A stretch of 15,119 bases of DNA from JBFHRB01 sp041591915 (GTDB lineage: Bacteria > Actinomycetota > Nitriliruptoria > Nitriliruptorales > Nitriliruptoraceae), in NCBI GenBank assembly GCA_041591915.1, contig JBFHRB010000051.1:1-15119 (forward strand), read 5' to 3'. Numbering within the stretch: the stretch's first letter is position 1; each line of letters opens with the position of its first letter. Position numbers and translations under genes: made by a program. Positions 4,707 to 13,700 of the stretch are shown piece after piece. The notes below the pieces were generated by a model that did not search any database, was not told the origin of the DNA, and worked only from the letters and a program-made list of their open reading frames with translations.

Positions 4707-7333
4707 CCGGGCAGCGGCCGCTGCCGGTCTTCCCCAACTACACGCAGGTCCCGCGTCGTGTCCCGCTCGGTGCGTGGGACGTGGTCCGTGGGGTCGTGCT
4801 GCTGTTGTTCCTCGCCGAGATCGCGCTCCTGGGGTTCGCGCCCGACGTCGGGCTGCCGCTGTTCTGGAAGCTCACCGTCCCGGTGCTGCCCGCGGTCTGG
4901 CTGCTCGCGCCGGGGCTGTGGCGCAACGCCTGCCCGCTCGCGGCGTCCAACCAGCTCCCGCGGCGGTTCGAGCTCAGCCGGGCGCTGCCCCAGCCCGAGT
5001 GGCTGCGACGCCACGCCCACCTGATCGGGATCGCGGCCGTCCTGACGTTGGTCCCGCTGCGCCGGGTCGTCTTCAACCACAGCGGCCCGGCGACGGCCGC
5101 GCTGCTGCTGGCCGTCGCCACCCTCGCGTTCGCGGGCGGCCTCGTGTTCAAGGGCAAGTCGGGGTGGTGCTCGAGCGTGTGCCCGCTGCTGCCGGTGCAG
5201 CGGCTGTACGGCCAGGCACCGGCCGTGCTCGTGCCCAACAGCCACTGCCAGCCCTGCGTCGGGTGCACGAAGAACTGCTACGACTTCAACCCGGGCGTCG
5301 CGCACTTCGCCGACCACGACGACGATGACGAGCAGTACGCGGGGTACCGGCGCTTCTTCGCCGGGGTCTTCCCGGGACTCGTGGTCGCGTTCTTCACCCT
5401 CGAGGACCCGGCGTCGACGGGGGTCGGGGCGTTCCTCGCCGCCTACGGCCTCGCGCTGCTCGTGAGCCTCGGCAGCTACTACGCGATCGTGTCGATCGTG
5501 CCGCTCCGGCGCGCGCGGGTCACGGCCGCGTACGGCGCCGCCGGCTTCTCGCTGTTCTACTGGTTCGGTGCACCCGTCGTCGCGAGCGGCGTCGAGGACC
5601 TGTTCGGCTGGACGCCGCCGGATGCCGTGGTCACGGTGGTCAGGGTCGCGGCGATCGTCGCCGCGGTGGCCTTCGTCGTGCGGGCCTGGCGACGCGATGC
5701 GGACTACCTCGTCGAGGTCGGTGGCGGGACGGCGGTCCGCGTGGCGGCGACCGAGGTCCTGCGCGAGCGGGCCGCCAGCGACGCCGACGCCGCCGAGGTG
5801 ACCTTCGAGGACGAGTTCCACGTCGCCGCGCAGGACGGGCAGTCGCTGCTCGAGCTCGCGGAGGCGCTCGACCTCGCGATCGAGCCCGGCTGCCGGATGG
5901 GGGTCTGCGGTGCCGACCCGGTCGCGATCCTCGACGGCCTCGACGCCCTCAGTGAGGTCGGCGACGACGAGGCGTCCACGCTCGACCGGCTCGGGTTCGC
6001 CCCGAACACGCGCATGGCGTGCATGGCACGGGTCCGCGGCGACGTCGCCGTCGGCCTGCAACCGCAGCCGCGCGACGCCGCGGCCGAGGCGCCGACCGAC
6101 GGGTTCGACCGCAGCGTCGAGCAGGTCGTGATCCTCGGCAACGGCATCGCCGGGATCACGGTCGCCGACCACGTCCGGCGCCGCCATCCCGACTGCGAGA
6201 TCCACGTCGTGAGCCGCGAGCCCCACCACCTCTACAACCGCATGGCGATCTCGCGCCTGATCTACGGCCGCACCGCGCTGCACGGCCTGTTCCTGCAGCC
6301 GGACGCCTGGTACGACGAGCACCGCATCACCTGCTGGCTCAACACCGAGGCGACGCGCATCGACCGCGAGCAGCGGGTCGTCACGCTCGCCACGGGGGAG
6401 GAGCTGCCGTACGACCGGCTCGTCCTCGCCACCGGCAGCCACAGCTTCGTCCCGCCTGCCCCGGGCACCGACCTGCCGGGCGTCTTCGTCGTCCGCGAGG
6501 CCTCGGACGCGGCGGCGATCCGGCGCTACCGACAGGACCACGACGCGGACCGGGTCGTCGTCGTCGGCGGGGGCCTGCTCGGCCTCGAGGTCGCGTACGC
6601 CCTGAAGAGGTTCGGCCTGCAGACCACCGTGCTCGAGCGGGGGCCCGGCCTCCTGCGCCGCCAGCTCGACGCCCGCGCCGGGGCACTGCTCGGCGAGCAC
6701 CTCGCGGGGCTCGGCATCGAGGTCGTCACCGACGCCTCGCTCGCCGAGATCACGGGCACCGACCGGGTCGAGGCCGTGTCCCTCGAGGGCGGGGCGGCAC
6801 TGGCGGCCGACCTGGTCGTCATGGCCGCCGGGGTCCGGCCCAACGTCGAGCTCGCGGCGGCGGCCGGTCTCGAGGTCGAGCGCGGCGTCGTCGTCGACGA
6901 CCACCTCCGCACGTCCGACCCCGCGATCTACGCGGTCGGCGACGTGGCCGAGCACGCCGGGCGGGTCTACGGGCTGTGGCCGGCGGCGGTGGACCAGGCC
7001 CGGGTCGCGGCCACCAACCTCGTTGCCGAGGGTGAGCCCACGGCGGCCTACGCCGGCACCGTGCCCGCGACGATGCTCAAGGTCGTGGGCGTCGACGTCG
7101 CCTCCTACGGGCGCGTCGACCCAGAGGAGGGCGATGAGGTCGTGGTGCTCGACCTGCCTGCCGAGCGGCGCTACGTCCGCCTGCTCGTCAACGGCGGGCG
7201 CGCCGTCGGTGCGGTCCTCTACGGCGCCCCGGACCTCGCCGCGGAGGTGGCCGCTGCCGTGAAGGGCAACGGCGACGCGGCCCCGCTCGTGGCCGCGCTC
7301 GACGCACAGCGCCCCGTCCCCGCCGGACGCTGA
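4703..7333 (+). CDS. Membrane-anchored multi-domain electron-transfer flavoprotein: polytopic [4Fe-4S] domain, ferredoxin-like domain, NirB-like FAD/NAD(P) reductase
   Basis: An 876-residue fusion. Residues 1-330 contain about eight membrane segments (near 27-46, 53-72, 106-119, 130-149, 218-233, 241-266, 275-294, 308-327). A loop after the fourth holds C156 and C160 (WCSSVCP) and a cluster motif C182-x2-C185-x2-C188-x3-C192, as in NapH/NosR/CcoG-like membrane ferredoxin proteins. Residues 350-450 are a plant-ferredoxin-like domain with C397-x4-C402 and C440, but Asp405 where the third cysteine is expected. Residues 473-870 are a class of pyridine-nucleotide-disulfide reductase like the NirB N-terminus or rubredoxin reductase. 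It has a FAD motif GNGIAG (479-484), an ATGSH segment, an NAD(P) motif GGGLLG (622-627) and YAVGDVAEH (D747). The probable role is passing electrons between NAD(P)H, Fe-S centres and a membrane partner; direction and partner are unknown. The GTG at 4703 overlaps the cNMP-fold gene by 4 nt. Confidence 0.85.
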   Translation: MTGQRPLPVFPNYTQVPRRVPLGAWDVVRGVVLLLFLAEIALLGFAPDVGLPLFWKLTVPVLPAVWLLAPGLWRNACPLAASNQLPRRFELSRALPQPEWLRRHAHLIGIAAVLTLVPLRRVVFNHSGPATAALLLAVATLAFAGGLVFKGKSGWCSSVCPLLPVQRLYGQAPAVLVPNSHCQPCVGCTKNCYDFNPGVAHFADHDDDDEQYAGYRRFFAGVFPGLVVAFFTLEDPASTGVGAFLAAYGLALLVSLGSYYAIVSIVPLRRARVTAAYGAAGFSLFYWFGAPVVASGVEDLFGWTPPDAVVTVVRVAAIVAAVAFVVRAWRRDADYLVEVGGGTAVRVAATEVLRERAASDADAAEVTFEDEFHVAAQDGQSLLELAEALDLAIEPGCRMGVCGADPVAILDGLDALSEVGDDEASTLDRLGFAPNTRMACMARVRGDVAVGLQPQPRDAAAEAPTDGFDRSVEQVVILGNGIAGITVADHVRRRHPDCEIHVVSREPHHLYNRMAISRLIYGRTALHGLFLQPDAWYDEHRITCWLNTEATRIDREQRVVTLATGEELPYDRLVLATGSHSFVPPAPGTDLPGVFVVREASDAAAIRRYRQDHDADRVVVVGGGLLGLEVAYALKRFGLQTTVLERGPGLLRRQLDARAGALLGEHLAGLGIEVVTDASLAEITGTDRVEAVSLEGGAALAADLVVMAAGVRPNVELAAAAGLEVERGVVVDDHLRTSDPAIYAVGDVAEHAGRVYGLWPAAVDQARVAATNLVAEGEPTAAYAGTVPATMLKVVGVDVASYGRVDPEEGDEVVVLDLPAERRYVRLLVNGGRAVGAVLYGAPDLAAEVAAAVKGNGDAAPLVAALDAQRPVPAGR

Positions 7334-7348
7334 TCGCGTACCCGAAGA

Positions 7349-7365
7349 GGTGCCGGTGGGGCACC
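7349..7365 (+). terminator. Hairpin after the redox fusion gene, possible terminator
   Basis: GGTGCC (7349-7354) pairs with GGCACC (7360-7365) around a GGTGG loop, 15 nt after the stop codon of the redox gene. There is no T-run, which is common in GC-rich actinobacteria. It separates the redox operon from the promoter-like box of the nuclease operon. Confidence 0.35.
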
Positions 7366-7390
7366 GACGTGGGGTGTCGCAGGTGGGCGG

Positions 7391-7396
7391 TACGGT
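7391..7396 (+). promoter_or_regulatory. Candidate -10 box (TACGGT) for the addB-addA operon
   Basis: TACGGT, identical to the box before the Mut7-C gene, lies in the 75-nt gap after the redox gene. A transcript start near 7403 would fall just before the GTG at 7409, or leave a leader of about 27 nt for the TTG at 7430, which has GGGGA 9 nt upstream. It bears on the undecided start of the AddB-like gene. Confidence 0.4.
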
Positions 7397-7408
7397 CCCG
7401 ATCCACAG

Positions 7409-10400
7409 GTGTCACGGGGATCGGGATCGTTGGACTCGGCTGAGGTCGGTTCACCACTGCCGGCCGACGGCTCGTCGGAGGGCGGCGGCCCGGACGTGCG
7501 CGTCCGGTGGGTCGAGCACGGCCCGGCGGCCACGTCCGCCCTCGTCGAGGAGGTCCGCACCGCCAAGGGCGACGATCGGCTCGCACGCGTGACCGTCGTC
7601 GCGCCGACCAAGGTGAGCGGGCTCGGCCTGCGCCGTCACCTGTCCGGGCTCCCGGGTGGCTCGGTCGGGGTCTCCCACCTCGTGCTCGCCCAGCTCGCCG
7701 AGCAGCTCGCGGCCCGCCGCCTCGCCGTCGACGGCCGCGAACCCCTCACGCCTGCCGTCCGCGCCGAGCTCGTCCGCGAGGCGCTGCGACGCACGCCCGG
7801 CACGCTCGGCGAACTCGCCGGCCACACGGCCACGGCGACGGCCCTGGAGGAGACGGTGGTCGCCATGCGGCAGGCCACCGCGGTCGAGGGCGAGGACGAC
7901 CTGCTCGCCCGGTTGGAGGAGGAGGGCCCGCTGCGCGCCACCCTCGCCGGGGCGTACCGCACCTACCGCGGGCTCGCCGGCCCGCTCACCTACGACGAGC
8001 ACGACCTCGCCCTCTCGGCGATCGACGCGGTCGGGCGCGAGCCCGGCCTCCTCGACGAGGTGGGCCCGATCATCGTGCACCTCCCCGCGCGGGCGACGCC
8101 TGCGGCCGGCCGTCTCCTGCAGTCCCTCGCGGCCCACGTCCCGGTCACGGTCCTGCTCGGTGCCACGGGCGACCCGCAGGCCGACGGGGTCTCGGCAGCC
8201 ATCGGTCGGCGGCTGGCTGGCCGGCCGGTGGAGGCACCCCCGCCGCCGGCCGCCGCACGTCCGCCCGTCGAGGTCATCGTCGCGGCCGACGCGGAGGAGG
8301 AGGTCCGCGAGGCCGCCCGCCTCGTGGCCCGGGCGCTGCATGCCGGCCACGACCTCGCCCGCGTGGCGGTCCTGTACCGGGCGCAGGAGCCGTACGCGAC
8401 GCTCGCCCACGAGGTGCTCGACGCGGAGGGCATCCCGCACAACGGTCCGACCGAGCGCCGCCTCGTCCAGACGATGGCCGGCCGGTTCCTGTGGGACCTC
8501 TGGCAGTGGTACCTCGACGGACGGCCGCGGACCGGGCTGTTCGACCTGCTCGGCTCGGTCCCCGTCGTGCACGAGGGCGGACGGGTCCCGGCGGAGAGGT
8601 GGGACCGCCTGGCCCGTGCGGCCCGTGTCCTCGGTGGCGACCACTGGGACCTCCGGCTCGCGGGCGCGATCGGGGGCAACGAGCAGCGCCTGGCCACCGG
8701 CGAGGCACCCGAGTGGCTGCAGCGGAGGCTGGCCACCGAGAACGAGGACCTGGCCGCCCTGCGGTCGTTCGTCCTCGACCTCACCGACGCCCTGCAGCCA
8801 CCCGACCAGCGGACGTGGGCGGCGTGGGCGGCCTGGGCGACGGGCCTGCTCGACCGCTACCTCGGTGACGCTCGCGGGCGGTGGCCCGAGGTCGACCGCG
8901 ACGCCGAGCCGCGCGTCCGGGCCGCCGTCGCCGCGCTGGCCCGCCTCGACGACCTCCGGTCCGAGCTCGGGGCCGACGCGCCCGTCGACGAGGCCGAGGT
9001 CCGGGCCGCGCTGGCCCTCGCGCTCGACGAGGCCGCCGCGCGCGTCGGCCGCGCCGGCGTCGGCGTCTACGTCGGCCCGATCGGCACGGCCGGCGCCCTC
9101 GACGCCGACCACGTCGTCCTGCTCGGCATGGTCGAGGGCCAGTACCCGCCGCGGCCGCGCACGCGCGCCTTCCTGCCCGACGCCGTCGTGGAGGAGCTCC
9201 GCGACCCGACCCCGACGACCCCACATGCACGCGCCGCCGCTGCCCTGCCCGTCGCGTCCGACGAGGTCGCGGCCGTCCGCCACGCCCTCGCGCGGGTCCG
9301 TGCCGGCAGCGCCCGCGTCACGGCGACCGTCCCGCGCGCCGACCGCCGCGCCCAACGGGCGACGCTGCCGGCACCATGGCTCCTCGACCTCGTCAGCGAG
9401 CAGCACGGCAAGCGGGTCAGCGTCGAGGACCTCCTCGCGCCCGACCCGACCGTCACCGGGGTCCGGGCGGTCGCCTCGGCGCGGGCCGGCCTCCTCGACG
9501 CCGAGGTCCCGGCTGGCCGCCGCGAGCTGCGCCTGCGGCTCCTCGCCGAGCAGGTCGGCGCCGGTGGCGTGCTGGCGGACGATCCGATCGTGGCGTCCGA
9601 GCCGCCGCTGCGACTGGGCGTGCGCGTGCAGGTCGCACGGCGCAGCGACGTCTTCACGCCCTGGGACGGCCACGTCACCGGACAGCAGGAGGCACTCCGT
9701 GAGGCCATGGAGCGCACCCGCTCGCCCAACGCCCTCGCCCACTACGGCTCGTGCCCCCGCCGCTTCCTGTTCGCCGAGATCCTCCGCGTCAGCTCGCAGG
9801 ACGAGCCGCGCCGGTGGCTCGACGTCGACGCGCTCGACCGCGGCAACGCCACCCACGAGACGCTCGAGGACTGGGTTGCCGAGCAGCTGCCAGGTGCCGC
9901 CCCGCCCCCCGACGGCGCCGCCGCGGTGGGCAGCGAGGAGCGCCTGGTCGAGCTGCTCGAGGAACGGCTCGCCGTCCTCGAGGCGACCGGCCGCATCGGC
10001 CTGCCCGCCCTGTGGCACCAGGAGAAGGAGCGGATGCGCCGCAGGCTGCGGGTCTGGTTCGGCCAGCAGGCGGCCCACCGTTCCGCCCTCGGGGTCGAGC
10101 CGATCGCGGTCGAGCAGCCGTTCGGCATGGCCGACGACGGCTCCGCGCTCGAGGTCGAGACCGCCGCCGGGGTGACGCTCCGCTTCCGCGGCTACATCGA
10201 CCGCGTCGACGCCTCACCGGACGGCAGCACGGTGGTCGTCACCGACTACAAGACGAGCAGGCCCGACACCTACCGGGGTCTCGCCGATGACGTCGCACTC
10301 TCCGGCACCGAGCTGCAGCTGCCGGTCTACGGCCTCGCGGCCGCTCGCTCCCACCCTGATGCGGACATCCAGATCGGCTACTGGCACATCCACGACCTGG

Positions 10401-10705
10401 TGAAGCGCGAGCCCAACCTCGTGGTGTTCGACGAGGGCGCCCGAGCCCGCACCCAGGAGGTCCTCGACACGATCGCCGACGCGGCGTTGGCCGGGGTGTT
10501 CCCGGCCGACCCGGGCGCCGAGAAGACGTTCCCACGGACCACCTTCGTCAACTGCCACTGGTGCCCGTTCGACCGCATCTGCCCATCGCACGCGGAGCGC
10601 ATCCGCGCCGCCGGGCGCGACCTCGACAGCCCCCCGGTCACCCGTCGCCTCCTGCCGCTCGTTCAGTCCGGGCTCGGCGCCGACGACGAGGAGGTGGACC
10701 GGTGA
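7409..10705 (+). CDS. addB: AddB-like subunit: RecC/AddB-type inactive helicase with Fe-S PD-(D/E)XK nuclease
   Basis: 1098 residues from this start. The N-terminus, about 30-70, matches the start of AddB-type helicase folds (VRVRWVEHGPAATSALVEEV, then VTVVAPT), but the P-loop position reads HGPAATSALV with no GKT. The centre includes VVLLGMVEGQYPPRP near 570, a typical AddB/UvrD-like segment. The C-terminal nuclease has H816 (ATHETLEDW), D931 (GYIDRVD), D946 and K948 (VVVTDYKTS) and Q970/Y974 (QLPVY). C782 (GSCPRRF) with C1049-x2-C1052-x5-C1058 forms the AddB-type [4Fe-4S] staple. With the downstream AddA-like protein it should process double-strand break ends for RecA recombination. The start is uncertain: GTG 7409 lacks a ribosome site, TTG 7430 has GGGGA 9 nt upstream, and GTG 7496 begins the conserved part and follows GGAGG. 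The stop overlaps the next start by 4 nt. Confidence 0.88.
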   Translation: MSRGSGSLDSAEVGSPLPADGSSEGGGPDVRVRWVEHGPAATSALVEEVRTAKGDDRLARVTVVAPTKVSGLGLRRHLSGLPGGSVGVSHLVLAQLAEQLAARRLAVDGREPLTPAVRAELVREALRRTPGTLGELAGHTATATALEETVVAMRQATAVEGEDDLLARLEEEGPLRATLAGAYRTYRGLAGPLTYDEHDLALSAIDAVGREPGLLDEVGPIIVHLPARATPAAGRLLQSLAAHVPVTVLLGATGDPQADGVSAAIGRRLAGRPVEAPPPPAAARPPVEVIVAADAEEEVREAARLVARALHAGHDLARVAVLYRAQEPYATLAHEVLDAEGIPHNGPTERRLVQTMAGRFLWDLWQWYLDGRPRTGLFDLLGSVPVVHEGGRVPAERWDRLARAARVLGGDHWDLRLAGAIGGNEQRLATGEAPEWLQRRLATENEDLAALRSFVLDLTDALQPPDQRTWAAWAAWATGLLDRYLGDARGRWPEVDRDAEPRVRAAVAALARLDDLRSELGADAPVDEAEVRAALALALDEAAARVGRAGVGVYVGPIGTAGALDADHVVLLGMVEGQYPPRPRTRAFLPDAVVEELRDPTPTTPHARAAAALPVASDEVAAVRHALARVRAGSARVTATVPRADRRAQRATLPAPWLLDLVSEQHGKRVSVEDLLAPDPTVTGVRAVASARAGLLDAEVPAGRRELRLRLLAEQVGAGGVLADDPIVASEPPLRLGVRVQVARRSDVFTPWDGHVTGQQEALREAMERTRSPNALAHYGSCPRRFLFAEILRVSSQDEPRRWLDVDALDRGNATHETLEDWVAEQLPGAAPPPDGAAAVGSEERLVELLEERLAVLEATGRIGLPALWHQEKERMRRRLRVWFGQQAAHRSALGVEPIAVEQPFGMADDGSALEVETAAGVTLRFRGYIDRVDASPDGSTVVVTDYKTSRPDTYRGLADDVALSGTELQLPVYGLAAARSHPDADIQIGYWHIHDLVKREPNLVVFDEGARARTQEVLDTIADAALAGVFPADPGAEKTFPRTTFVNCHWCPFDRICPSHAERIRAAGRDLDSPPVTRRLLPLVQSGLGADDEEVDR

Positions 10706-13700
10706 CGGCACTTCCCGACCAGGCACACCGCGACGCCATCAGCGGTGCCGAGCCGTCCGCGCTCGCCGAGACCGTGTTCGTGGACGCCGGCGCCGGCACC
10801 GGCACGACCACCGCGCTGGTCGCCCGGGTGGTCAACCTGTTGCGGGCCGGCGTGCCCGTCCGTGAGATCGCCGCGATCACGTTCACCGAGGCCGCCGCCG
10901 CGGAGCTCCGGCACCGGGTGCGCGGGGCCGTCGGCGACGCGCTGGCCGGAACCACGCCGGGCGCCGAAGAGGAGCGCCGACTCGTCGCGGCGCTGGGGGA
11001 CCTCGACGACGCGGCGTTCACGACGCTGCACGCCTTCGCCTACCGGATCCTGCTCGACCACCCCCTGCAGGCCGACCTCCCGCCGGAGCTGGCGCTGCTC
11101 ACCGACATCGAGGCCGCGGCCGCGTTCGAGTCCCGCTGGGACGCGTGGCTCGCCGAGTTCGTGTCGCGACCCGGCATCCAGCCCGTGCTCGAGCACCTCG
11201 ACCTGATGGGCATCAGCATCCAGAAGGTGCACCGGCTCGCGAAGGCGCTCCACGAGGACTACCACCGCATCCCCGCGGGGCTCGCCAGCGAGCCCGCGAC
11301 CTACGAGCCCCCGCCGCTCGACCTCACCGAGCTCGTGGCCGAGCTCGACGCGCTGGGCCCGCTCGCCGACGAAGCGGCCGACAGCGACCCCGCCGACAAG
11401 CTCGTCGCCAGGATCCGCGAGTGGCACGCCGCGGCCGCACCGCTGCGCGCGGCCGTCGCCACCGGCGCGCCACTGGCCGACCAGCTCGACGCGCTCGACG
11501 CGCTGCACGGCCTGCAGATCGGCAACGTCGGCGGCAAGCGCGCGTGGGGGAGCAGCGAGCGAGCCAAGGAGGTTCGCGGCCGGCTGATGCGCGTCCGCGA
11601 CGAGCTCGTCGGCGAGGTCTACGCCGCCCAGTTCGACCATCTGCTCCGCGCGCTGCTCGCCTACACCTCGTGCTTCGTCCTCGACTGGGCGGCCGCCCGC
11701 AGGCGCAGCGCCGAGCTCGTCTTCCAGGACCTGCTGGTCCTCGCGCGCGACCTGCTCCGCGACGACGCCGAGGTCCGGTCGCGCGTGCGCGGGCAGTTCC
11801 GCCACCTCCTCGTCGACGAGTTCCAGGACACCGACCCGATCCAGATCGAGATCGCCGTGCTCCTCGCCGCGCAGGACGACGCGGCGCTCGCCGCCAGCGC
11901 ACGGGCGGACGGCTCGGTGGCGTGGCAGGACGCGACGCTCGTGCCCGGCAGGCTCTTCTTCGTCGGTGACCCCAAGCAGTCGATCTACCGGTTCCGCGGC
12001 GCCGACATCGGGGTCTACGAGGGCGCCAAGTCCTTCGTCGACGGCACGCCGACCGCGTCGGTGCGCTCCCTCAGCCACTCCTTCCGCTCGGTGCCCGGCG
12101 TCCTCGACTGGGTCAACGCCGCCTTCGAGGCACTGCTCGAGGAGCGCGACGGCGCACAGCCCGCGTACCAGCCGCTGACCGGCGAGCGGGCCCCGATCGC
12201 CCAGCACGAGGGACCGGCGGTCCGCTGGTTCGGCGGCGAGGGCGGCCGCGCCGAGGACGTGCGCGAGGCCGAGGCCGCCGACGTCGTCCGCGTCGTGCGC
12301 CACCTCCTCGCCGAGGCCACGGTCCACGACCGCGAGACCGACCGCCCCCGATCCGCGCGCGAGGACGACATCGCGGTGCTCGTGCGCCGCCACGCCACCG
12401 CGCGCCAGCTCGAGCGGACCTTCGAGGACGCGGACCTCCCGCTCGTCGTCGAGTCGCGCTCGCTGATCTTCAACACGGACGAGGTCCGCGACCTCACCAC
12501 GATCCTCACCGCCATCGAGGACCCCAACGACGAGGTCGCCGTCCTCGGGGCGCTGCGCCATCCCGCCTTCGGGTGCAGCGACGCCGACCTCGTCGACTGG
12601 CGCGCACGGGGCGGGCGCTGGTGGTTCCCGCGCACCGACACCGACCCGGACGACCATCCCGTGGCCCGGGCACTGCACCGCCTCGGCATGCTGCGCGAGG
12701 CCCGCTGGGCACACTCGGTCGGCGGCTTCGTCGAGCACGTGATCGACGAGACCCGGCTCATGGAGCTCGCGCTCGTGCACCGCCGCCACCGCGACCGGTG
12801 GCGCCGCATCCGGTTCGTCGCCGACCAGGCCCACGCGTTCCACGAGGCCGGCGGCCACCTGCGCGGGTTCGTCCGCTGGCTGCGCGACCAGGCCGACGAG
12901 GAGGTCCGCCGCGACGAGCACGTCGTCCCCGACGCCGACGACCGCGCCGTCCGCGTCACGACCGTGCATGCCGCCAAGGGCCTCGAGTACCCCATCGTGA
13001 TCGTGCTCGGGCTCGACACGGCCACGAGGAAGCCCCTCTTCGACCCGGTCGTCATCTTCGAGCCGGACGGCAGCGCGGTCGAGGTCAACCTCGGCAGGGA
13101 GGCCAAGACGCTCGGCTTCGCCGACCTCAACGACGAGGAGCGGCGACTGCACTTCGAGGAGGAGCAGCGCCTGCTGTACGTCGCGACCACCCGCGCCCGC
13201 GACCACCTCGTCATCTCGCGCCACCACGGCCAACAGAACCGCGAGTGCCACGCCCGCACCCTGGCCGAGCACGAGGACCTGCTCGCACCGCACTGGTCCG
13301 AGCTCGACCTCGCGGGCATCCCCATCACCGTCGAGCCGGAGTCGGTCGCGCTCGACTTCGCCGCGCCGCGCGACACCCGCGCCGAGCTCGAGGCCTTCAC
13401 GGCCGAGCGCGACCGGCTGGTTCTCGCGGCGACACGGCCGCGCGTCGTCGCGGCCACCACCATCGCCTCGCTGCTGGCCGACCCGGCCGGGGAGGTCGAC
13501 CCGCCGGAGGAGGTCGACGGCGACCTCGACGCCGGCGACGACGTCACGGACGAGCCGGTCACGCACCAGCCGTGGCGCAAGGGCCGTGCCGGCACCGCGA
13601 TCGGGCGGGCCGTCCACGCGGTGCTGCAGAACGTGGACCTCGCCTCCCAGGACGGGCTCGACGAGCTCGCCGCCGCCCAGTGCGCGGCCGAGGGCCTGCC

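Noticed and set aside
4445..6955. 836-codon minus-strand frame opposite the redox fusion
   Set aside because: The composition is Arg/Asp/Val-rich with no domain pattern, while the plus strand holds cofactor motifs throughout.
7349..7430. Possible riboswitch or small RNA between the redox and addB genes
   Set aside because: Only one 6-bp hairpin is visible and there are no conserved riboswitch elements, so it was listed only as a possible terminator.
7451..10078. 875-codon minus-strand frame opposite addB
   Set aside because: No recognisable motif; the plus strand encodes the Fe-S nuclease.
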